DNA of 5,997 nt, taken from assembly GCA_025462785.1 (NCBI GenBank), contig JAOAPG010000374.1:1-5997 (forward strand), written 5' to 3'. Below are positions 1 to 5,610 of this stretch, in pieces. The notes under the pieces were generated by a model. That model was not told the DNA's origin, did not search any database, and saw only the letters and a program-made list of their open reading frames with translations. The stretch is from Acidobacteriaceae bacterium (lineage in GTDB: Bacteria; Acidobacteriota; Terriglobia; Terriglobales; Acidobacteriaceae). A program made the position numbers and the translations under genes. Position 1 is the first letter of the stretch. Each line of letters opens with the position of its first letter.

Positions 1-2
1 CT

Positions 3-113
3 AACGGCTACGCAATGTCGATTGATGAGAATACAGGAACGACGACGCTCGAACCGGGTTCGCCTTTCCTCGGTCCGGGTAGTTACCCAGCTATAGAAAT
101 CGGACTGTTTTGA
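3..113 (+). CDS. C-terminal end of a beta-propeller (YVTN/lactonase-like) protein, partial
   Basis: Only the last 36 codons are in the window; the gene enters from the left and stops at TGA 111-113. The visible residues include SIDENTGTTTLEPGSPF followed by a glycine-rich turn and YPAIEIGLF. The order S-I-D-x-x-T-G, then P-G-S-P-F, then P-x-I-x-I/V is the pattern of one blade in the YVTN/6-phosphogluconolactonase-like seven-bladed propellers. These are often secreted and are abundant in Acidobacteriota. With one blade visible the substrate or partner cannot be stated. An alternative is a SPRY-like domain, because an open -1 frame directly after the stop contains VNANFG, which resembles the end of a SPRY domain. 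I favour the propeller because of the GSPF signature. The reading frame is moderately sure; the family is tentative. Confidence 0.5.
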   Translation, partial: NGYAMSIDENTGTTTLEPGSPFLGPGSYPAIEIGLF

Positions 114-296
114 ATGCAGAGAATGCAGAGCAAGTGAATGCCAATTTCGGCGGGCCTGCGAATCCTGCGAGCGTATTGACCTAAACGCGCGCGGCCGCAG
201 GACCGGTGAATCGGGATCTGCCATTGGTCGATGCGCGGGGCAATGACCGACATATTGAAACAATCTTGTGTGGTAGGCAGATGTTTGTCTCTCGAA

Positions 297-893
297 CTAA
301 TCGGGACTCTCTTCCGAGCTTTCCTGCTCAGCCTCTTGGCCATGTGACTGAGATTCGGGATCGGATTCTGCTTCGTCGGCGGCCTCCCGTTTTTTATAGG
401 TGCCTCTCACTGACAGCAATTCTGCGTGGCTGGGCGGAAACACATAGTTCTGAACGAACCAGAGTGCCTCATAGTTGAGCCGGCGGCCCACAGCCGCACG
501 TCCATGCTCTTTTACGAATTGGCAGAAATCCTCTGGGTAAATAACATTGGCTTTTGAGCCCGAAGTAGCCAGCGATCGAGATCTGAGCCAGCCGCGGTCA
601 ATCCATTTCTGTATCTGGTCAGGACGCGTATGCAACGCCCGGGAGAGCGAGAATTTGGTGAACCATTCTCGTCCGGTTTTGCCACCCATGCCCAAACGAT
701 TCAACATGGAACGCACCGACCCCGCTGATCGCCGTAGCATTCTCGCGGCCTCTTCAACCGGCATGGCGGTGACTAGATCAAGCAGGCGTTGTTGCTCGGG
801 CTTTGTCCATTCTCGATACGCTCGTTTTTGGGTTATGCCCAGCTCGCGCACGAAACGTAAGCATGCATCCCGAGGGTTTCCAGAGATTTCCAC
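297..893 (-). CDS. SANT/Myb-like plus helix-turn-helix DNA-binding protein (main body of a frameshifted gene)
   Basis: This holds most of a putative DNA-binding regulator (198 codons if counted from GTG at 893). The EWTKPEQQRLLDLVTAMP block and the following AARMLRRSAGSVRSMLNRLG (about residues 29-68) form a SANT/Myb-like three-helix unit. Residues about 79-104 (FSLSRALHTRPDQIQKWIDR, then GWLR) look like a MerR/HTH_17-type helix-turn-helix. Next come YPEDFCQFVKEHG and a short conserved-looking tail, and the end is a low-complexity acidic stretch of E, S, D and Q. I associate this layout with a multi-copy acidobacterial regulator family; targets are unknown. There is no convincing start here: the frame is open upstream only to a stop near 934, has no ATG, and no ribosome site precedes the GTG. 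The frame immediately upstream (902-1036) carries the missing N-terminus, so I treat both parts as one broken or mis-sequenced gene of about 245 codons. Confidence 0.7.
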   Translation of the reverse strand: MEISGNPRDACLRFVRELGITQKRAYREWTKPEQQRLLDLVTAMPVEEAARMLRRSAGSVRSMLNRLGMGGKTGREWFTKFSLSRALHTRPDQIQKWIDRGWLRSRSLATSGSKANVIYPEDFCQFVKEHGRAAVGRRLNYEALWFVQNYVFPPSHAELLSVRGTYKKREAADEAESDPESQSHGQEAEQESSEESPD

Positions 894-901
894 CAGCTTT
901 G

Positions 902-1036
902 TGACCAGGACACGCGCAAAGGTTCGTCACGGTCATGATCTTTATTCATTAGTCTCTTATATTCACGAATCAATTCTCTAGATTCTTGAGTCCAGCGGAA
1001 AACGCGGCGTTTATGCACACCGTTACCTTCGCTCAT
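902..1036 (-). pseudogene. N-terminal fragment of the SANT/HTH regulator, out of frame with its body
   Basis: This frame starts at ATG 1036-1034 with a good Shine-Dalgarno site, and reads MSEGNGVHKRRVFRWTQESR and then ELIREYKRLMN, followed by DKDHDRDEPLRV-like charged sequence. RWTxExxxLIxEY is the expected opening of the first SANT-like unit of this regulator family. After about codon 42 the frame turns into tryptophan- and serine-rich nonsense (SWSQSWWKSLETL). The alternative frame then reads VLVTKLVEISGNPRDACLRF, a natural continuation of the same helix. Joining them requires a -1 (or +2) shift somewhere in about 905-930. No slippery heptamer is visible there, so a mutation or sequencing error is likelier than programmed frameshifting. 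The joined product would be about 245 residues. Confidence 0.6.
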
Positions 1037-1044
1037 ACAGCTGA

Positions 1045-1049
1045 CTCCC
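1045..1049 (-). promoter_or_regulatory. Shine-Dalgarno site for the SANT/HTH regulator
   Basis: The minus strand reads GGGAG eight bases before the ATG at 1036. This supports that ATG as the true start of the regulator and so argues that the downstream frame (297-893) is its displaced continuation rather than an independent gene. Confidence 0.5.
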
Positions 1050-1259
1050 GGAGGCTGGGTCCTGGTGAGGCGTCAGCATCCCAGATCCTTCCATGCGCAG
1101 TTGCTTCTACGCCTCCGGAATGCCTCCTTTCCAGATACAGAATGCATGCACCGATTGATTCGGAGCCTGCTTTAGGACGAGAGTGGCGCTCGACCCGCCC
1201 ACAGGGGTCAGGACAGCGGTCAGCCTATAACCAGAAACAAGGAGGTTTTCAACATTTTT

Positions 1260-1273
1260 TTTCCTGCAGGAAA
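1260..1273. repeat. 14-bp perfect palindrome TTTCCTGCAGGAAA
   Basis: The palindrome TTTCCTGCAGGAAA sits at the end of a run of eight T (1255-1262) on the plus strand. With no unpaired loop bases it would make a poor RNA hairpin, so a dimeric protein-binding site or chance are the likelier readings. Confidence 0.3.
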
Positions 1274-1285
1274 TCGTGCAAGCGG

Positions 1286-1310
1286 CGGCCCTATTGAGCA
1301 ACAGGGGCCG
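1286..1310. repeat. GC-rich stem-loop with a one-base bulge
   Basis: CGGCCCT at 1286-1292 can pair with AGGGGCCG at 1303-1310, leaving one bulged G and a 10-base loop. It lies about 135 bp downstream of the dksA-like stop codon on the same transcript. There is no T run after it in either direction, so it is not a standard intrinsic terminator; an RNA-end stabilising hairpin or a chance structure are both possible. Confidence 0.3.
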
Positions 1311-1445
1311 GCATCGTTACTGGCATTCGCGGCATTCACGCGCCACTCACGGCAGTCCAAACCACGGAGGTTAAATCGTCAGCGGAGCAAGTGGGACGTT
1401 TTCGCTGCCGCCAATATAGAGAAAAAGAAGCGTCGTTTCAGGATT

Positions 1446-1805
1446 TTACTTCAACTCGATTCTGCTTTCGATCATTTCTTGGCAAACAATGCAATGCGAG
1501 GCCATGGGAACAGCTTCCAGTCTCTTGAGATTGATGTCTTGGCTGCAATTGACACACTCGCCAAACGTGCCGTCCTTGATTCGCGCCAATGCTCCCTTTA
1601 CCTGGGTCAGTAATACTTTCGTCTGGGTATTCTGAGCAAAAGTTATTTCTTTGGATTCAGCCGCACTGGCTTTGTCTGCCTCATCCTTCGTCTCAGATCC
1701 CTTTGAACTACGTCCCTGTTGCTGAAAAGTAAGCAGGCGCCGCTGCAACTCCTCTTCGTGCGATCGGAGAGATTTATGGAACCGTTCCAAACATTTCTTA
1801 TCCAT
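1446..1805 (-). CDS. Short DksA/TraR-family zinc-finger RNA polymerase-binding protein
   Basis: The product is a 119-residue cytosolic protein expected to bind in the secondary channel of RNA polymerase, where DksA-type factors (with ppGpp in the best-studied cases) adjust initiation at stringently controlled promoters. Residues 1-75 are a charged helical region like the DksA coiled coil. At its centre KDEADKA gives D41, D44 and A46, matching the DxxDxA tip of E. coli DksA (D71, D74, A76) that is needed for activity. The C-terminus is a C4 zinc finger: C84 and C87 in FGECVNC and C105 and C108 in HCIVC, with the family segment RLEAVPMASHC between them. It is about 30 residues shorter than E. 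coli DksA at the N-terminus. The start is the only ATG near the 5' end; the ribosome site is weak (AAAGGG 12 bases upstream). It stands alone, with its own candidate promoter. The family call is secure; whether it is the main DksA of this genome or a paralogue is not. Confidence 0.9.
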   Translation of the reverse strand: MDKKCLERFHKSLRSHEEELQRRLLTFQQQGRSSKGSETKDEADKASAAESKEITFAQNTQTKVLLTQVKGALARIKDGTFGECVNCSQDINLKRLEAVPMASHCIVCQEMIESRIELK

Positions 1806-1854
1806 AGTTCGGAAGCACCCTTTCTCGACCTGAGTCTAGCTTCGGTAACGGGCT

Positions 1855-1883
1855 ATTTTGAATTGCACTTTCAATGTTGGCAA
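1855..1883 (-). promoter_or_regulatory. Candidate sigma70-type promoter of the dksA-like gene
   Basis: On the minus strand TTGCCA (1878-1883, 5 of 6 to the -35 consensus) is followed by exactly 17 bases and then CAAAAT (1855-1860, 4 of 6 to the -10 consensus). Transcription would start near 1848, giving a leader of about 40 bases before the ATG at 1805. This is a prediction by eye only. Confidence 0.35.
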
Positions 1884-2062
1884 AAGGAGGACATGTCGAC
1901 TAAACTTTTGCGCGGGCTCACAGACTAGATGTTCTTCAGAGAGAGCGCGCCCAATAATCCGCGAGCAAAACGGTTTTTTGGGACCATCTACTAAGGAGAA
2001 AGATAGTCAGTCAAAAGGAGCCCCAATTCAAAATTCAAAGTAGCCGACTACCCCCAGCTTAA

Positions 2063-2233
2063 GTCACCTTCTTCGTTTTGACCAACGCGTGGGCCCATCC
2101 ACTGTACTTTGGGTTGAAATTCGTGCTGCAACGGTCGAGGTCGGCCGCACGCCGACTGCTCGCGGCGTCGATAGTCTATCTTCCGTTGTTGTTCGTACTA
2201 AGCGCGACATTGTGCAATCGGACCAGAAGCTGA
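2063..2233 (+). pseudogene. C-terminal remnant of protoheme IX farnesyltransferase (CtaB-like)
   Basis: This frame opens right after an in-frame TAA (2060-2062) and gives 56 residues before TGA. It reads as two hydrophobic segments joined by a basic linker: VTFFVLTNAWAHPLYFGLKF, then QRSRSAARR, then LLAASIVYLPLLFVLSATL and a short polar end. The arrangement AARRLL-x-ASIVYLPLLF matches the last helices of the UbiA-type heme O synthase CtaB, where an ARxLFxxSixYLpLL segment lies just before the C-terminus. A full CtaB is about 280-310 residues, so roughly the first 80 percent is absent, and nothing like it is seen upstream in any frame. There is no ATG near the start. I therefore read it as a 5'-truncated remnant, probably left by rearrangement. 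The match is from memory of the family, not a search. Confidence 0.45.
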
Positions 2234-2384
2234 TCCGATTTCGACATGGCGGCACGGTGGCAAGAAACTTTTTTACTCCTACCACAGAACGTACGAGCAA
2301 CTGTTGCAGCCGTGTCGTTGGGGGTTTTGAATCAACAAAATGAACGCGAGTAATCGGCGGTAGTCGGGCGGGACTAACAACAAA

Positions 2385-2522
2385 TCAACTTGTCCATCTC
2401 AGTACAATTTGGGCGAGCATCGCCAAAAGAGCGAAAGTACCCAGCGATAATCCATAGATTGCCAAGAACCACAAAATTTGGCGCCGCTGAACAACCGGAA
2501 CAAGAATCAGAAAGCGGCAGGG
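2385..2522 (-). pseudogene. Short single-helix membrane frame, possible remnant or small protein
   Basis: This 45-codon frame lies between stops at 2523-2525 and 2385-2387. It contains ILWFLAIYGLSLGTFALLAM and then LAQIVLRW, a plausible 22-25-residue membrane helix flanked by basic residues (QRRQ before, RW after). There is no ATG before the helix; only TTG or CTG codons could start it, and no ribosome site is evident. A helix this regular is uncommon by chance but not rare. I do not recognise a family. It could be a decayed gene, the end of a frameshifted frame that starts further upstream on the minus strand, or noise. Confidence 0.22.
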
Positions 2523-2785
2523 CTAGATTTGTGTCTGCACGTTTTTTTAGCTCCTTGTTCCGCACCTCTTGATAATCGCTAGCACTTTTCCCACTATCTT
2601 AAGCGATCTGACCAGCGAGCCAGCCTTACAAAAGGAACTGGCCTCCTCTTGGCTTGCATCGCTGATGCACAGCCCATCGAGAACTATCCGAAGCGAATTG
2701 CCGGCGTTCTACTGCGGCGCACCGGCAGTTAGCTTCGATCTTGCGTCTCCGGGTGAATCACCTTTTGTATTCCTAGGAACTGCGA

Positions 2786-4081
2786 TTACTTAGGAAGCAG
2801 AATGGTCTCGTTGACAGACTCCGCCACCTGACGGCCCAGAACTTTTCCAGCCACGTGGTCGGAGCGAAAATGCTGCCCAGCGTAAATGCGGCTCAATCCC
2901 GCCTCCTGCGCGGCTGCGGAGAAGCTAGTGAAGTGCCGTGTCGCTCCCGCCAAGGATTCGGACGTAACATCAAAAGCGAACTGCTGCCCGAAGTAAAACC
3001 CCAGTACCTCGGCCGCGGCAGCACTGACGGCACTGTGGGCACCTGGGTACGCAGGGTCTGGAGCCGTTTTCGTGCTTAGCGGAAGCCACGTCGGATTGGG
3101 CTCCGTGCTGGGATTGCCGTCAGTGCCGGCCATTTCAACAGCAGTAACTGGCCGCCAGAATTGGTACGTGTACTTAGCGTCAAAGAAGGCGATCACGGTA
3201 TCGGCAAGGCTGATGTTCAGCAGTGCAAATAAACGTGCGCTTCGCGCCAGGTTAAGATGTTGTCTCAAAGCTGCGGTCTGCGCGATCTCGTTCCAGAAGT
3301 CCTGAATATTTCCGTTCCAGAACATTCCAATCACGGTCTGCTCCGGAGTACGAGTTGTGCTGTTAATGAATCCCACACGTTTGACTTCATCAAAAACCCT
3401 GGTGTACTCGTCGCTTGTCAACGCGGGCGGCGGACCGGGACGAAATTCGTCGGCACGCGCCAGGGCAAACGGCGTGACCTGGGGCCATTGCGTGAAATCC
3501 GCTGCTGCGAAATTGGGTGGTGTCAGTTGGTAGGCGCCAGGCTGGTTTCCGGGCACGAATGGAGGCAGAGCGACGGCCGATCCGTCATTGCTTCGCAACA
3601 ACAAGATCTGAGCCGCAACACTTTGTCCTATCGCGATGCCATCACTCTTATTCTGCCCATCCGCAATTTGCGCCAAGTCTTGCTGAAGCTCAGCGTCGAG
3701 TGTCGGCTGAAAAGCTGAGTACAGCGCGACCAGCACATCATGGGCGGCTTGGTCTGCCGCAGCTGATTGGGACGCATGCCGAGAGACGTCCGGGAGGCGG
3801 ACAATATACGGACTGAAGGTTCCGTCAATGTTGTTGATCGCGTCATAGATGGCAGCATGCAACATCGCAAAGCTGCGAGTCGAATGAATCGTGGGTGGCT
3901 GGGCACCGGGAGTACGTACTATCACCAGAAGAGTCCTGTTCCACTCCATGACCGGGTTGACCGACTGAGCAGATGAAGCTCCTGGATTACCTTCATTGTC
4001 TGGCGCAGCACTGGGGGACCCGGTCACCTGGGCCGACAGACTGGCACATAGAAGTACGAGCGTGATTAAAGTGTTTGCCAT
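2786..4081 (-). CDS. Exported vanadium-dependent haloperoxidase-like protein (PAP2 superfamily)
   Basis: The product (431 residues from ATG 4081) has the vanadium haloperoxidase / acid phosphatase fold. Known family members use vanadate and hydrogen peroxide to oxidise halide, yielding hypohalite that halogenates organic substrates; relatives are phosphatases. Residues 1-18 (MANTLITLVLLCASLSAQ) look like a Sec signal peptide, so it should act outside the cytoplasm. Vanadate-site residues are present with family spacing: K303 and R310 in KYTYQFWRP, H349 in YPGAHSAVS, R398 and catalytic-type H404 in SRIYAGQHFRSD, with D408 after it. PGAH replaces the more usual PSGH, so the serine and glycine of the fungal chloroperoxidase site are G347 and A348. 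The frame is open further upstream to 4165, but GAGGA eight bases before ATG 4081 and the signal peptide right after it fix the start. It lies 392 bp downstream of the methyltransferase on the same strand. Halide choice and true activity cannot be read from the sequence. Confidence 0.88.
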   Translation of the reverse strand: MANTLITLVLLCASLSAQVTGSPSAAPDNEGNPGASSAQSVNPVMEWNRTLLVIVRTPGAQPPTIHSTRSFAMLHAAIYDAINNIDGTFSPYIVRLPDVSRHASQSAAADQAAHDVLVALYSAFQPTLDAELQQDLAQIADGQNKSDGIAIGQSVAAQILLLRSNDGSAVALPPFVPGNQPGAYQLTPPNFAAADFTQWPQVTPFALARADEFRPGPPPALTSDEYTRVFDEVKRVGFINSTTRTPEQTVIGMFWNGNIQDFWNEIAQTAALRQHLNLARSARLFALLNISLADTVIAFFDAKYTYQFWRPVTAVEMAGTDGNPSTEPNPTWLPLSTKTAPDPAYPGAHSAVSAAAAEVLGFYFGQQFAFDVTSESLAGATRHFTSFSAAAQEAGLSRIYAGQHFRSDHVAGKVLGRQVAESVNETILLPK

Positions 4082-4089
4082 TGGATTTA

Positions 4090-4094
4090 TCCTC
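4090..4094 (-). promoter_or_regulatory. Shine-Dalgarno site deciding the haloperoxidase start
   Basis: GAGGA on the minus strand lies eight bases before the ATG at 4081. It selects this start over the 28-codon upstream extension, which would bury the signal peptide. Confidence 0.65.
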
Positions 4095-4406
4095 GTTGTT
4101 TGGAGTAGGAGAGAATGGCGGAGCCGGTTGATTGACAAAACGGCAACGTTAGACAGTCTCGCCATTGTCGAAAACTAAGGATTGGGGCAAATATTCCCGG
4201 CCTGACCTGTGATCACGAAAAATAATTGTGAGAGGATGAACCCAATGATCTGGAAGTTCGCGTCGATTTTGCCAACAAATTATCGTGGTCCCCGAGTCGC
4301 AAGATGTGTGAACTGTTTCGATTCGTTGCTCAGTTCCTCTGCGTTCCCGTCTTGGGGTCTCCGGGTGCCGGAACAGGCTTCTTGGAACAGTACGGGAGGG
4401 TCCACA

Positions 4407-4437
4407 ATTCCAAGCTCTATTCATTCCAAGCTCTATT
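4407..4437. repeat. Tandem direct repeat, two copies of a 15-bp unit
   Basis: ATTCCAAGCTCTATT occurs at 4407-4421 and again, identical, at 4423-4437, separated by one C. It lies 36 bp beyond the methyltransferase stop codon. CTTGGAA at 4381-4387 is an inverted copy of TTCCAAG inside each unit and could pair with either one. Replication slippage or a two-copy protein-binding site would both explain it. Confidence 0.75.
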
Positions 4438-4473
4438 GATTCGTACACGAGTAGGAGTCACGCCGTCTTGAAT

Positions 4474-5610
4474 TTAGTTGGCAATGGCCTCGATCACGCT
4501 TTGCGGTGCCATCGTCGGAACGATCTTTGTGAGCTTGTAGCCCGAAGCGTCAAGTAGCGTCCGGAATTCACTTTCGGTGCGTTCTCGTCCTCCTGTCATC
4601 ACCAGCATATTCAAATCGAGCAGCTTACTAAAAGATGTCGCGTCCGTGTCTGGCACAACCATGTCAACAACTAGCACCCTTCCCTTCTCTGCCATCGCCC
4701 GGCGACAATTTTTAAGGATTGTGATTGCGCGACTGTCGTCCCAATCATGAATCACTCCGCACAGAAGGTAAGCATCTGCTCTTTCTGGAACGGAATGGAA
4801 AAAATCTCCTGCAATGTATGAGCAACGTCCTCCTCGCGCATTGCCATTGAGCTCTTGATTTACGCTTTCGATGGTTCTGGGCATATCAAGAACTGCGCCT
4901 GTCATCTCTGGATTCAACGCCAGAATCTTGCGTAGGAGCTTACCCTCACCGCCCCCGATGTCGACTATGGTAGAAATTCCCCCAAAGTCATAGGCCATCA
5001 GAACTGCATAAACCAACATCGACGACACATTGGTCATTCCCTGATTGAACGTATCTGCCGCGTCGGCATTTTGTTTTAGGTAGTCGAATAAACTTGTTCC
5101 GAACAAATTGTCAAAGGCCGGAGATCCGGTTTGAACACTGTGCAGAAGATTTCCGCACGCCTGGTAGTGAATCTCGCCCAGTGTCATCACCATCCCCCTG
5201 AGCGATCCCTGGACGTCGGTCTGAAGGCTCTCCGCAAGGCGGGACAGAGCAAAGTAATCTCTGCCAACACGCGAAAAGACACCCACAGTTGCTAAGGCAC
5301 GCATGAGGCGGAAGAGCGAGGGGGCATGCGTTCCAGTCATAGCGGCCAGCACAACACACGACTGTGGGCCGTCTTTCAGTAGGTCAGCAATGCCGAGTTT
5401 GGCGGCGACGTAGATTGCCTGGGAAATCCAATAACCGGTTGCCATTTGGTACAGAATGGGAGGGGAGGGGTCCTTTTCTTTCGTACCTTTAATTCTCACG
5501 GGAAATAGTCGATCCATCAGTAGCGGTTTGATCTCCGCCCACAAGCCCATCTTCCTCGCCCGGCGGAGAACCTGTAAAAGCGGCCACAAAGGCAATCGGC
5601 GAGCTACCAT
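4474..5610 (-). CDS. SAM-dependent O-methyltransferase (Methyltransf_2 / hydroxyneurosporene-type)
   Basis: A 378-residue class I methyltransferase that should transfer a methyl group from S-adenosylmethionine to a hydroxyl, most simply on the product of the polyketide synthase encoded just upstream. Residues about 54-130 form the N-terminal winged-helix dimerisation domain (YQMATGYWISQAIYVAAKLG, then a RLMRALATVGVF helix). The Rossmann domain follows: glycine-rich motif VDIGGGEG at 216-223, acidic LDMP at 241-244, GDFF at 268-271, and HDWDD with catalytic-type H288. GGRERTESEF at 340-349 is the usual end motif. ATG 5610 is the first ATG and overlaps the synthase stop (ATGGTAG), so translational coupling is likely. 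The resulting ~50-residue extension before the dimerisation domain is longer than usual; ATG 5550 or 5517 are alternative starts. GGAGG lies 13 bases before ATG 5610, rather far. The family is sure, the substrate inferred from context. Confidence 0.9.
   Translation of the reverse strand: MVARRLPLWPLLQVLRRARKMGLWAEIKPLLMDRLFPVRIKGTKEKDPSPPILYQMATGYWISQAIYVAAKLGIADLLKDGPQSCVVLAAMTGTHAPSLFRLMRALATVGVFSRVGRDYFALSRLAESLQTDVQGSLRGMVMTLGEIHYQACGNLLHSVQTGSPAFDNLFGTSLFDYLKQNADAADTFNQGMTNVSSMLVYAVLMAYDFGGISTIVDIGGGEGKLLRKILALNPEMTGAVLDMPRTIESVNQELNGNARGGRCSYIAGDFFHSVPERADAYLLCGVIHDWDDSRAITILKNCRRAMAEKGRVLVVDMVVPDTDATSFSKLLDLNMLVMTGGRERTESEFRTLLDASGYKLTKIVPTMAPQSVIEAIAN

Larger units (their letters stand above)
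1037..1445. other. 409-bp intergenic spacer between the DksA-like gene and the regulator
   Basis: I see no convincing gene here. Open frames on both strands lack recognisable domains. The minus-strand one at 1107-1301 includes RLTAVLTPVGGSSATLVL, which is faintly like a strand of an Ig-like domain, but I do not trust it. The spacer holds a 14-bp perfect palindrome at 1260-1273, preceded by a run of eight T, and a bulged GC-rich stem-loop at 1286-1310. Either could act in 3'-end formation of the leftward dksA-like transcript, but neither is followed by a U tract on that strand. A perfect AAGGAGG (1239-1245) on the plus strand has no start codon at usable distance. Confidence 0.4.
1806..2785. 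other. 980-bp region without an intact gene; remnants only
   Basis: This is the longest stretch here without a complete gene. Its left end holds the dksA-like promoter. At 1880-2040 three purine-rich AAGGAG motifs occur on the plus strand (1884-1890, 1993-1998, 2015-2020) with no gene behind them; the first precedes an 11-codon frame (1893-1928) at a spacing too short for efficient use. The short direct repeat ATTCAAA occurs twice at 2026-2039. The centre carries a CtaB-like tail (2063-2233, plus strand), and 2385-2522 on the minus strand carries a single-helix frame. Other open frames, such as 2089-2343 and 2569-2793 on the plus strand, show no recognisable domain. At 2770-2779 TTCCTAGGAA is a small palindrome just beyond the haloperoxidase stop. 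Confidence 0.45.
4082..4473. other. 392-bp gap between methyltransferase and haloperoxidase
   Basis: I see no convincing gene. A 99-codon minus-strand frame (4149-4448) has the arginine- and proline-rich composition of non-coding sequence and no domain. The gap holds a tandem 15-bp direct repeat just after the methyltransferase stop and an 8-bp palindrome GTGATCAC at 4209-4216. A TTGTCA hexamer upstream of the haloperoxidase (4133-4138, minus strand) could be a -35 element, but no fitting -10 is seen. The length of the gap suggests the haloperoxidase may have its own promoter. Confidence 0.4.

Noticed and set aside
547..981. Plus-strand open frame of 144 codons opposite the regulator
   Set aside because: The composition is rich in R, S and C with no motif, and the minus-strand frames show clear SANT and helix-turn-helix patterns.
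2089..2343. Plus-strand open frame of 84 codons beginning with GTG
   Set aside because: It overlaps the CtaB-like frame in another phase, has no ribosome site and no recognisable domain.
2699..2727. TGCCGG...CCGGCA inverted repeat as terminator of the haloperoxidase gene
   Set aside because: The stem is six base pairs, the loop 17 bases, and no T run follows on the minus strand.
2569..2793. Plus-strand open frame of 74 codons ending inside the haloperoxidase 3' end
   Set aside because: It begins at a non-standard codon with no ribosome site and runs convergently into the haloperoxidase; no family is recognised.
3257..3718. Long plus-strand open frame opposite the haloperoxidase
   Set aside because: It is antisense to a gene with intact vanadate-site motifs and its translation shows no domain; it is a shadow frame.
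4149..4448. Minus-strand frame of 99 codons between methyltransferase and haloperoxidase
   Set aside because: The sequence is arginine-, proline- and threonine-rich without a domain, includes the tandem repeat, and overlaps nothing functional.
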